Positions 54,438 to 63,860 of a DNA stretch of 64,000 nt are shown piece after piece. The first letter of the stretch is position 1, and every line of letters starts with the position of its first letter. The stretch is from Gari tellinella (taxonomy: Eukaryota; Mollusca; Bivalvia; Cardiida; Psammobiidae): positions 50,335,246 to 50,399,245 of the forward strand of contig OV277866.1 of the NCBI GenBank assembly GCA_922989275.2, in the 5' to 3' direction. A program made the position numbers and the translations under genes. The notes under the pieces are model-generated. The model saw only the letters and a program-made list of their open reading frames with translations, was not told where the DNA came from and ran no database searches.

Positions 54438-54848
54438 TGTCCCTATTCCACAGCGACTACGAATCCCACGAATTGCTTTATTTTAAGATTCGTAGATGAT
54501 TCATAATAAATTCGTGGAGCTCTTACCTGATTCGTAATCAGTTCTTGCAATTTGTGAGGGTGAGGGGATTCGTGGCTACATTTTTGAGCTGTTCAAAATT
54601 TTGGCCACGAACTCCACGAATGACACAATTCGTAGTTAGTTCTTAGCAAATTCGTAGTGCGTTCGTAGGCTTCGAGCCGAATTCCACAAATTGTCTTAAC
54701 TCTTTCGTACCTGTATCCTAGCCGATTCGTAGAGCGCCACGAATTGGATAGAAAACTTTGCCGAATTCCACGAATCTCCACGAATTATAAGATTTATCAA
54801 TTCGTAGCGATTCATGGGATTCGTATAGTCGGTGTGGAATAGGGGCAT
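54438..54848. mobile_element. 411-bp inverted-repeat element rich in ATTCGTAG motifs
   Basis: ATGTCCCTATTCCACAGCGA and mirrored GGTGTGGAATAGGGGCAT, then ACTACGAATCCCACGAATT against AATTCGTAGCGATTCATGGGATTCGTA. The interior repeats ATTCGTAG or CACGAATT at least a dozen times in both directions. No core I or II, no coding frame. Confidence 0.82.
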
Positions 54849-55159
54849 TAACTTACTCTGACTGTAGATAATTGCATTGCAAAAAGGAGAATAACAGATC
54901 TCTTGAAGGCAAGTGGTTAATATAACTTTAATGCTAAAATTAACATTGAGCGTCTACAATAATAAAAACATTTATGGCAGGATTCTAGACAGACCTTAAT
55001 CTAATGACACAAATAACATGATTTTATCGCTGGACAAAAGTTACAAGAGACAATAAATGTTGGAGATTCGTAATAAAATGTTTCTGTGCCTCTGTGTTGT
55101 TTGAGATAAGGTCTTTAGGTTCAAAAAACAGATCTTTAATAAAGGAGTCGCATAAAGTC

Positions 55160-55342
55160 AACTTTGCAAACATTTTGGATCCAGTTCAGACGCCGCGTAA
55201 CGCGGCGTCTGATCAGGATCCAAACTGTTTGACACTTGTATCGATAGTTCTAAAGATAAACTACCCTGAACCTTACTTTGAAACGATCTAGAATACAACA
55301 ATATTGAAGAAGACGACAAAATAATGGTGTAGGGCAAACAAC
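55160..55342. mobile_element. Family A (A4-like) MITE, ends eroded
   Basis: Core I (about 55166-55231) with apex CGCCGCGTAACGCGGCG and right arm ACACTTGTATCGATAGTTCT, GAAGAAGACGACAAAATA. Terminal repeats are not clear. It directly abuts family E. Confidence 0.65.
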
Positions 55343-55552
55343 TACAGTAAAACCTCTCTATTACGACCACTAAATAAGGTTAATTATTAGGGTGTTTACG
55401 GCAGGTGACGGCTTAAAGCAAGGTGACAGTGAAACAGAAAGCTCCATTAGGAGCTTTCTGTTTCACTGTCACCTTGCTTTAACCCGTCACCTGTCTATTA
55501 TACAATCAATTAGTCTTCGTTTTAGTGTTCGTAATAGCGAGGTTTTACTGTA
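55343..55552. mobile_element. Family E MITE, best preserved
   Basis: TACAGTAAAACCTCTCTATT and mirrored AATAGCGAGGTTTTACTGTA. Core II: GACGGCTTAAAGCAAGGTGA, apex AGCTCCATTAGGAGCT, TCACCTTGCTTTAACCCGTC. About 210 bp including TA. Confidence 0.9.
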
Positions 55553-55634
55553 TCTATCTTTTTGACGTCGAAAGGGTTGAGCGTCGCACGGATAAATTTG
55601 TGATTTCTGTTACAAATAGACTCGGCGTCACACC

Positions 55635-56024
55635 TGCCCTGCGTTCATTAACGAAGGCGCTTCGTGGCGCTTTGCCACGGCCCGCTTACCTCAAGGCGCG
55701 CAAAGGTGGAGTGACCATGGAGAACGACAAAAGCATGCACTGTTGAAGGCACGTGAACCTGTGCGTGCCCTGAGGTAAGCGGGTCGTGATAGGGCGCCAC
55801 GAGGCGCTTTCGTTAATAAACGCAGGGCTGCCATGTGTTCATTAACGAAGGCGCTTCGTGGCACTTTGCTACGACCCGCTTACCTAAAGGCGAACAAAGG
55901 TGGAGTGACCATGGATAACGACAAAAGCATGCAATGTTGAAGGCACGTGAACCTGTGGGTGCCCTGAGGTTAACGGGCCGTGGCAAGACGTCACGATGCG
56001 CTTTCGCTCATGAACGCAGGGCTG
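55635..56024. repeat. Two tandem inverted-repeat units of about 190 bp
   Basis: Each unit (55635-55829, 55836-56024) runs GTTCATTAACGAAGGCGC, CGTGGC, CCGCTTACCT, a centre GGTGGAGTGACCATGG, then mirrored CCTGAGGTAAGCGGG, CGCTTTCGTTAAT, AACGCAGGGCTG. The two units differ at a few percent of sites. Unusually GC-rich for this window. The 60-70 codon frames inside lack homology. Confidence 0.82.
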
Positions 56025-56062
56025 GATCAAACTTGTTTGCCACTCTGAATATAATTTCTTAA

Positions 56063-56559
56063 AGAGGCTCGCAACCGGATTTAGCATTAAAAATAGAAAT
56101 TTGTAAATATATGTCAAATGCTAATATAAATGGGTAAGATTAAGTTTAGGATAATAAATTCTGTTAAAAAATGCATTTCAACAAAAAAAAAGACCCTCCA
56201 TGCGGAGACAAACATGAAAAATGAGGAAACGTCTTTATCACCTCGGCTACCAGCACTCTCTCTATATATGGTAGGGAATTAACGTACTTCACTGGTAGCG
56301 ATTGATATTACTTTATTCGGCTGGGGTTTATGTCTGAGCCCGTGTAGAGAAGCAACAACAACAACTATACCGTTAGCTAACGCTATAGAAAAACGATGGA
56401 AAATATCTAAAAAAACTAAGATTCGGTGACGATTCTTGAGACTTTTTTTGGACTGATCATATATTTTTAATGTCAGAAGCCAAATAATGCCACAAATTTG
56501 CTTTTATTTGAGTATTTTATTTTATTTTTTACAAGTACACCATCCGGTTGCGAGTCCCT
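56063..56559. mobile_element. TTAA-flanked element with tRNA-like segment (copy 2)
   Basis: AGAGGCTCGCAACCGGAT at the left, CATCCGGTTGCGAGTCCC at the right; TTAA at 56059-56062 and 56560-56563. The same frame sequences as 31967-32503 on both sides. The middle (minus strand GGTAGCCGAGGTGATAAAGA, about 56270-56230) is a different tRNA-like A-box region. Confidence 0.8.
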
Positions 56560-56763
56560 TTAAAAGAAATTGTAGATCTTGATGAATTTTTGCAGACGAT
56601 AATAATTTATAATAATATATAAACTGCTCTTTTCTAATATTTCGACCTCTAAGGGCCTTTTTCAAAGACAATCACGTCAAAACACACGTCACAATTTTGT
56701 TACATGCATTCAGCCATAAAATCAAAGAGAATAATGTTTACAACATTGTTATTGCCGTCATCA

Positions 56764-56824
56764 TGACGTCATCATGACGTCATCATGACGTAATTATCAT
56801 GACGTCATGTGTGCAATGACGTCA
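56764..56824. promoter_or_regulatory. Cluster of CRE-type TGACGTCA sites
   Basis: TGACGTCA at 56764, 56775, 56800 and 56817, and TGACGTAA at 56786. The first three are 11 bp apart. TGACGTCA is the full palindromic CREB/ATF site. No gene start is nearby, so this may be a simple 11-bp repeat and not an enhancer. Confidence 0.55.
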
Positions 56825-57061
56825 TGCATGTATTAGCGCATTATCCTCCTTAACATTACAACCAAATGGTCTGTACGTTCTCAGCTCCATGATCCAATCG
56901 GTTTCATAAATCTGTCTTTCAATTCTGCTTCCATTAAACATCCTCTTCAAAATGATAAACCTAACATCATCACTCCTATGACCTCCGACTCCAAAATGCC
57001 TAATAATTGTCTTCTCTCTCTCATGCCTTGTATCACTCAAATGTTCCTTCATCCTCTCCCT
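56822..57061 (-). pseudogene. GIY-YIG domain remnant of a Penelope-like element
   Basis: Minus-strand frame has ERMKEHLSDTRHEREKT, IIRHFGVGGHRSDDVRFIIL and RQIYETDWIMELRTYRPFG. The pattern R--EH, HF---GH---DD-R--I, R---E--WI--L-T--P-G-N is the distal half of the GIY-YIG endonuclease in Penelope-like retroelements. A stop (57066) precedes, and the GIY/YIG part and RT are not found. Identification rests on recalled family motifs. Confidence 0.6.
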
Positions 57062-57299
57062 AATTTATACATATTAAAAGTAAGACCTTCGCTACTTGTT
57101 CTAATCCAGACAGGATGCAGGAGAACCTGACGTTTAAGTCTGCCTCTTGTTGGTTATTATGTCCGTGTGTGGGTCTCATTTTAGTGACCAAAACATGAAC
57201 CAATCTACGTGGAATTTTATATAGTTTAATAAATACTGCTCTAAATTAGCAAGCAGTGTAGACCAACCATGCTTCTTGCTTCTTACTTCTTGAGACGCT

Positions 57300-57508
57300 T
57301 ACAGTGGAGAATACGTTATTCTTTCTCAATTAGCGCGTTTACGCTAAAACGATTTTTTCCATTACAAACAGTTTGGAGCCTTATCAGACGCCTGGTTTGC
57401 CATCAAAATAAAAACAAATAGTCAGAATTGTCAAAATGTTATCCTGTTCTATATTGTATTGCAATGTTTTTGCGTTTAAACGGGAAAGAATAACGTTTTC
57501 TCCATAGT
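57300..57508. mobile_element. Family C MITE with half core
   Basis: TACAGTGGAGAATACGTTAT start, AACGTTTTCTCCATAGTG end. The core is cut after CCTTATCAGACGCCTGG, leaving only the left arm. Confidence 0.75.
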
Positions 57509-57868
57509 GCTTCCACAGTAACACAACTTGAAATATTTTGTATTTTTATTGTGTGTTTAATCCATTCAGGTCTGCATATTGTTACTGATTTTCCTGTGTG
57601 CATGCAGGAACAATTAATTAATTTATTGATATACAAAGGAAATATTGGAAAAATGCAGCGTTTGTTCATACAGCAGAACATTTCATATAGAAGGGCAAAC
57701 AATGCAGACTGTGATGAGACGTAGCGTGATACGGTTCACCATAATTTTGTAACGTACATTTTAGTAGACACTAGGATTACTTGGGTTACTATTGTCACAT
57801 GATTTTAGCTTCGTTTTCCTATTAAAACTTTTGGAATTCAACTCAACAGATTTCGACAATACAATGAA

Positions 57869-58460
57869 GTTTTTCAACACCATGGACCTGTTAAAATATA
57901 CATACTCCTAACATTTGCATATAGCGTATACCCAGATCAGAGGCCTCCTATAGGATTCATCTGATCAGGGTTTGCACTGTGTGGTAATCTAGAGCAGTAG
58001 TTATTAAAATACAGTGCTCCCTCTCTACAGCGGCCCTCCCAACAACGACTCCCTCCTTACAACGACACTTGCCGCAGTTCCCTAAATAGGACATTTATGT
58101 CTAACGCTTTTACTGCTGCAATGTCGTCTGCTTAAAGTTGTCGTCTGCTGTTTTACATAATGGACATTTTGACGGAAATAAACTTAATGGGGAGTGACAA
58201 ACAGCTTGAATCCAGATCAGACGCCGCGTTACGCGGCGTCTGATCTGGATTCAAGCTGTTTGCAAATGTACGCCAATTTCCCTCCCTATAACGACTACCT
58301 CCGAACAACGCACATAATTGTTGTCTCCCATTGGATGTCGTTGTAGAGAGGAAACACTGAACCAAGAATTCCAAGTAAACTGGTCAATGTTTTGGTAGCT
58401 TTAAAAATCCCCAAGGAAACCTGATAACCCACAAGAGTTACTAAGCGCTGAAACAGTTAA
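57869..58460. mobile_element. Family F variant split by family B
   Basis: TTTTTCAACACCATGGACC start, GCTGAAACAGTTAA end. Core apex GGCCTCCTATAGGATTC, imperfect. The B element at 58010-58360 separates ..TAGTTATTAAAA from ACCAAGAATTCCAAGTAAAC; the intact version is 35547-35789. Confidence 0.75.
58010..58360. mobile_element. Family B MITE nested in F
   Basis: TACAGTGCTCCCTCTCTAC start, GAGAGGAAACACTGA end. Core I (about 58197-58262) is perfectly paired with apex CGCCGCGTTACGCGGCG. Confidence 0.86.
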
Positions 58461-58727
58461 TTGGCGTTGTATCTGAACCAACTACCGATGGCGATTAAAG
58501 ACTAAAACCTCAAACACACGTGGGCGATACTTCTATAGGATGAATTGCAACCTTTCATATTGTGGTTTATGGCAAATACTGCATTTATTTACGACGACGA
58601 GCAGCGCATAACAGCAAACTATTGATGAAGAGAACTTGATTTATTAACCAACCGACCACGCATTAAATCTATCCAATGTCATTTGTTAATATCGCAATAT
58701 ATGTAAGTAGTTGTTGTTTACATGTAA

Positions 58728-58940
58728 ACCTATCACCCCATAGAATATTTCTACATTTGAAGACAGGTGACCATTTAGAGCAGGTTGAAACGTTCTATTT
58801 TACTTTCACAATGTTTTAAGCTACTAGCTTCTAGGATATATAAATGTTTCTTATGGAAGATGCTCATAACTTCATAAAATGCAGGCATTTTTCATCAGTC
58901 AAGGAATAATAAATTAAAGGCGTTAAAAGCGTATTTAAAT
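58728..58940. repeat. Family D element, core partly deleted
   Basis: AACCTATCACCCCATAGAAT start. Core remnants GACAGGTGACCATTTAGAGC, AGGTTGAAACG and TTTTACTTTCACAATG. The right end is diffuse. Confidence 0.58.
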
Positions 58941-59151
58941 CACTCCCCAAAAAATTATGATTTAGGAAATCCCACTTGCATATACCAGCGTTCCACGAAC
59001 ATTACACTATATCGACTCTTGTCATGCTGTGTAGTCTTTTCGTCAGGAACAATCTCGTCTGCTAATGTTCTAAAATAGAATTTTCAAATTTTCTTTTCAA
59101 AAACCCCAGAGCGTCAAAGAGTTTGAATCCTTATGAGATGCCACGTCTTAC

Positions 59152-59398
59152 CAGGGACCCGTTTTACTAAACTACTTACGCAAAAGTTTTGCGTAAGTCA
59201 AAATTTTTTTTTTTTTTTTTATTATTATCACTTGCATGTTGCTACAAACAGCAAATAGTCAGATCAGAGGACGCGCTTTTAGCGCGTCCTCTGATCTGGC
59301 TATTTGCTGTTTGCAAACGTTTATGATCGAAAAATAAGGGTTAAACGATTTTGAATTACGCAAAACTTTTTCGTAAGTTGTTTAGTAAATGGGGCCCC
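59152..59398. mobile_element. GGGCCC-type MITE carrying a core hairpin
   Basis: CAGGGACCCGTTTTACTAAA, CTACTTACGCAAAAGTTTTG and mirrored AATTACGCAAAACTTTTTCG, GTTTAGTAAATGGGGCCCC. A poly-T run (59206-59220) and an inner hairpin (about 59234-59320): CAAACAGCAAATAGTCAGA, TCAGAGGACGCGC, apex TTTT, then its complement. The inner hairpin again has the CAAACAG...GATCAGA outer layout. Confidence 0.75.
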
Positions 59399-59472
59399 AT
59401 AATCCAAACTGTCTGCACAGATAATCACGATTCTGATGCAAGCGTGCTGAGAGTTAAATAAATTTTCAGAAG

Positions 59473-59821
59473 TACAGCGCTCCCTCTCTAAAACGACCCC
59501 AACCGGAACAACAATTATGTGCGTTATTCGGAGGGAGTCGTTATAGGGAAGGAAATTGCAAGCAGCTTGAATCCAGATCAGACGCCGCGTAACGCGGCGT
59601 CTGGTCTGGGTTCAAGCTGTTTGTTACTCGTCATTAAGTTTTTTTCTGTCAAAATGTCCATTATGTTACTTTGAGAAATATAGCAGACGGCAATTTTAAA
59701 CAGACGACATTGCAACCGTGAATAGGGTGGACATTACTGTCATGTTTAGGGAACTGCGGCAAGGGTCGTTGTTAGGAGGGAGTCGTTGTTGGGAGGGCCG
59801 TTGTAGAGAGGGAACACTGTA
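59473..59821. mobile_element. Family B MITE
   Basis: TACAGCGCTCCCTCTCTAA start, AGAGAGGGAACACTGTA end. Core I (about 59566-59630) apex CGCCGCGTAACGCGGCG. The left outer arm is a little short. Confidence 0.85.
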
Positions 59822-60091
59822 ACACCCACGCTTTCTATAAAGTGTTTGAAATTGATGAGAAATTATTAAATTTAAGGAGATTAGAAATATGATGTTTCGC
59901 TCCATTGTTTGTTTTTAAATCTATTGGGAAAACTATTTTCTGAAATAAGCGTAGAATTACTTTCGTTCCAGAAATCTTTTGAAGATCAACTACTATTGTT
60001 GATCTCTCAGAAGAAATAAAGATAAAGCTATTATATTTTATGTTGACAGAACGTCTTGTTTAGTGTTACGGATTCGTCACTTTGCCGAATA

Positions 60092-60300
60092 TTAACCCCT
60101 TCACTGCCTTACCCTGCGTACACTAGTTTGTATCCTGATCAGACGCCGCGTAACGCGGCGTCTGATTAGTATACAAACTGTTTTACACTCATTTCAATAT
60201 TCCATAAGTCAAAATACATGTAACTAAATATTTAATTTTAGAAATAAAAGCAGACGACAATTGTTTAAAATTGATGACGTCATGGCAGTGAAGGGGTTAA
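60092..60300. mobile_element. Family A variant (A3), complete
   Basis: TTAACCCCTTCACTGCCTTA and mirrored GGCAGTGAAGGGGTTAA, 209 bp including TTAA. Core I stem AGTTTGTATCCTGATCAG/CTGATTAGTATACAAACT: the GTATcc/..ATAC pair is changed on both strands relative to GGATCC. Apex CGCCGCGTAACGCGGCG. Confidence 0.88.
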
Positions 60301-60805
60301 GAGTTTTGTTTTGCATTTTTACCGATAAACATCTTAGGAGAGGCTTGCAGAAAATACCATCAATGGAAACTTACATTTCTGTTCAACATTCAAAGTTGTA
60401 TCTGGTGCAAAATTCACTTTCATCTATACAGGAGAAAATGTTTTGAAAATAGTAGGACTTGAGCTAAATTCAGTCCCAAAATGCATTTTCAAAACGTATT
60501 TAAAGTTACTTATATATGATCAAAAATCTCACCAGCTGGCCGATTTGAAGAGACGGATTTGATTTTCGTTGGGAAAAAATGACAAAAAAAAGAAAAGATA
60601 ATTTTATTTTAGTATTCTAATTACATGCAGCAGAAAATTACGCTCTCTTTATACGATATAGTTTTCATATATGAGGTTCAATATATTTCTGCACGATATG
60701 TCCGTGCTGTTGCGGTGAATGTTGATTTAGTATTATACAACGTTGAGAGTGCGACTCGGTATAGATTTATCGCTGTATGGGCTCCGATGTAGCCACGGTT
60801 GTGTA
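60301..60805. other. Anonymous sequence
   Basis: No repeat or gene recognised. The 61-codon frame at 60261 begins inside the A3 element and has no motif. Confidence 0.55.
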
Positions 60806-60993
60806 TACAGTTGAAACTCGATATTTCGAAGTAGCTTAAACCGAAATAACCAGTATTTCCTTAGTTTACTTTTGATAAAGCTAGCTCGCTTGATTCGAAC
60901 ATTCCGGTTTTTCAAAGTTAAAACGTGGCTAAGCCACATTTTAACTTTGAAATATTTTGTAACGCGAGTTCGATTGATCGAGTTTCGACTATA
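60806..60993. mobile_element. Family H MITE
   Basis: TACAGTTGAAACTCGATATT start and GATCGAGTTTCGACTATA end. Central hairpin TTCAAAGTTAAAACGTGGC, apex TAAGCCA, then its complement. Diverged ends compared with 51887-52083 but the same core. Confidence 0.78.
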
Positions 60994-61659
60994 CTTGTTA
61001 ACGTATAGTGTTTCTTTCACAATTTTCAAGATGATTCCGGAAAATGGCAGAGACAATTCACAAATTTACATTCACGATTATACTATCAACTTGCATGTAT
61101 TTCCATGGTTACGACCGGTATTTAACAATGATTTATGCCTATTTTGAAGTTTAATGTTTACACTTTATGATTCTGCAGTCGCGTTTTAAACTCTCTTTTA
61201 TTGTCTTAAGATAAAGTGAATATCTTTAGTATATAAATCAATGTTACAAACTATAAAACCAAAATAATTATTAAATATTTTACATTTATAATATTTTCTT
61301 GTGACCAGATTACATATTATGGTGCATTGAATTAGTTTTTATGACTGTTTAATTATATGTTTGCATTAGTGCAATAGTTTGAATTGATGACATAATCTGT
61401 AAGCTAGTAGTATATGGTTCCCTTTTATAGGATATCCGTTCATTCGCAGCCCGGACAAAATATTGTAACAATAGTCAATAATCTACTCGCAATTATGGTA
61501 ACGTTTGCACATCCTCTTGATTAAAATATATCAAACTTTAACATCCATTCATATTGCACTACTGAGAAATTACCTATTATGATTAAGAATTATCATAACA
61601 ACCACCGAATCATGTTATACACATATTATTGCTTATGCATATTGCAAAACAAACTTGTG
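60994..61659. other. Anonymous AT-rich sequence
   Basis: No ORF with domain features, no inverted repeat of note. Confidence 0.55.
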
Positions 61660-61840
61660 TTAACCCTTATCGTGCTAAGCGCGACTTAACCAAATTTGCA
61701 CACAGTTTGGGACCAGATCAGACGCCGCGTTACGCGGCGTCTGATCTTGTTCCAAACTGTTGGCACGTATAGTCATAGATTCTTCAACTTCAATCTTTTT
61801 TTGCAGACGATATATTTGAATTCAGCATGATAAGGGTTAA
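61660..61840. mobile_element. Family A variant (A2) MITE
   Basis: TTAACCCTTATCGTGCTAAG and mirrored AGCATGATAAGGGTTAA. Core I stem CAGTTTGGGACCAGATCAG with GTTCCAAACTG, apex CGCCGCGTTACGCGGCG. Confidence 0.84.
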
Positions 61841-62448
61841 GCGATATTTAGGAGAAGGGATACAGACTATATAGAGAAGGTACATAATTACATTCAAAAG
61901 TATTTTATACAAAACTGGCTTTTCACTTGTTTTAACGTTCCTGTTTACCGATTCATAATTAATGATTTATATAACAGGAATCATATTGTAATAATTTATT
62001 CTATAAGTTCCTAAACCCCTTCATTGTCAGAATATCGTCTATTTTAAAATTGTGCTCTGCTTTATTTCTCAATTCTTATTTTATGCTTTTTAAATTGGAA
62101 TTCATCGTTATGTATGTAAATATATCATATATGATCATGAACAATTGAATCCCCAATGTTTTCAGTGTTGAATACAGATGGTTGCTGAAAACGTAATGAA
62201 GAATGTCCCCTTAGGAGCATTTTTTTACCTTCTGTTCACTTTAAGCTAAAATCAATTAGCTTAAGGAAATATTTCTGATGGTGCATATTCATGACAGTAA
62301 AAAGTGGAATTAATGGGGTAATTCCCTGCTTGAGAGGTGGGTGTATTGTTTGTGTTACATTTCCTGCTTGAGTCTTTCGTATTTATTTGTTTTCATCAGT
62401 GGAGTAATGCGTTAAAGGCTTGGAATTACGTATCTGTTTGGTAATTGT
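61841..62448. other. Anonymous sequence with decayed D-like arm
   Basis: No gene. 62190-62415 has weak D features (TTAGGAGCATTTTT, TTTAAGCTAAAATCAATT, TTCATCAGTGGAGTAATGCG). Confidence 0.45.
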
Positions 62449-62699
62449 TTAACCCTTTCCCCCATAGAAGCGACTTTTAGCGTATTTAATTTATTCCTCC
62501 GCTGAAGAAAATAGTTCCAGTTTATACCCTCATGAACAATTACCATAACAAATATTTATCTAGCCTAGCAGATGGTAGTTTAAAGCAGACTGAAAGTAAA
62601 GCAGAATGTGCCTTAAGACACATTCTGCTTTACTTTCAACCTGCTTTAAGTGATCATCTGTATTTAATGTCATATACGGGTTATTGGGTAATGGTTTAA
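62449..62699. mobile_element. Family D MITE
   Basis: TTAACCCTTTCCCCCATAG start, TTATTGGGTAATGGTTTAA end. Core II (about 62578-62650): TTTAAAGCAGACTGAAAGTA, apex GTGCCTTAAGACAC, TACTTTCAACCTGCTTTAAG. Confidence 0.86.
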
Positions 62700-63117
62700 C
62701 AGACGCCGTGTTCCTCGTAAATCATTAAATTTAAAACTGACAGCACTAAATACTCGCTTATTGTTTGGATTTAGACAAGATGTTAGGTAACTGTAGTTAA
62801 TGGTAATAAACCATTTCAAATGTGTATTGATATCGTAATATAGTTTACAAAATGCTAAATGAAAATTTTCAATAGCTACTCTTTTAAAGCAGGCGGTATC
62901 TTGGCCATGAAGGTATTAAGACTTTGACCTTTCTTACACATTTGATAATTAGAAAAACATTCTCATAATGACAGCCCCAGGACAGTCTGGGGAAATATGT
63001 CAAGGTTTGTGTTGAAAGTTTTGATATCAACAGGTCCATAACAGGCTCGTAAATTGTTCATGTTTAAAGAGTTTCAAGAAATAAAGTAATGAGTGACGCT
63101 CACTAATAGTGCATCCT

Positions 63118-63295
63118 GCTATTTTAGCTCTTTGCATTTTTAGGAATTCTTTCGTTTGCAACAATTGTCGTCTGCTACTGTTTTAAAAGTATATTTTTAA
63201 AATTTCTTTTCTTAACATGTTCAGGATGTAATTTGATCCGGTCTCATCTGGATTATAAATGTAATTAATATGCCGCTAGCGTGCAAAGTGTTAAA
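63118..63295. repeat. Degenerate family A element
   Basis: TTTGCAACAATTGTCGTCTG, ATTTGATCCGGTCTCATCTGG and AGCGTGCAAAGTGTTAAA keep the order of A modules but pairing is lost. Confidence 0.42.
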
Positions 63296-63469
63296 CCACT
63301 ACATCTACCAATGACAGTTTCTTTTTTCATTTAAAATTCTTTCAAATACAGAGTTTCGACTTTCGACTGTAGAACCATCTTTTTCGATGTGCAAATTTAT
63401 TTCTTCCTGAACACAAGGCGTCAGATATTGGCAGTAAAGAAGTTAAATTTAACACACGTTCGGTTATTA

Positions 63470-63860
63470 TAATCAAAGTGCTTGAGAGTATTGTTGATGG
63501 CTTCAAATTGAAACACAGTTGTAAAGATAACCAGAACATTAATGGTGGACATTCTAAAACAAAATAATTTCTTTTTACATATGTTTTAATTGTAGGATTT
63601 GAAACTGTTCATATAAGAGAACTTGACGCATTGAAAAATACTGGATAGAGTCTGAAAAACAGATTTGACCAAATTCCTATCACGTGAATATTATTTCAGG
63701 CATATTTGGAAATTATCTATACATATGGACGTTAAATTTCATTCAACAATCACGGTGAAGTTTTTTCAACAGCCGCGGGATAGACAAACATCGGGCCGCC
63801 GCATTTCAAAACAACAGGCCACTTTACAGGTCCCAATGTTATTGGAACACAAATCAAAGT
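63470..63860. repeat. Dispersed paralogous stretch, related to 23040-23240
   Basis: TCAAAGTGCTTGAGAGTATT, GATGGCTTCAAAT and GCCGCCGCATTTCAAAACAA match blocks of 23053-23240, with longer spacing here. The 65-codon frame at 63665 covers part and is of unknown meaning. The remaining bases to 64000 have no recognisable feature. Confidence 0.48.

Noticed and set aside
996..58374. Many short ORFs with peptides like NSLDPDQTPR.AASD or TVWSQIRRRVTRRL
   Set aside because: They are forward and reverse translations of core I hairpins (GATCAGACGCCG and its complement), repeated in all frames and strands; there is no independent start, codon signal or domain.
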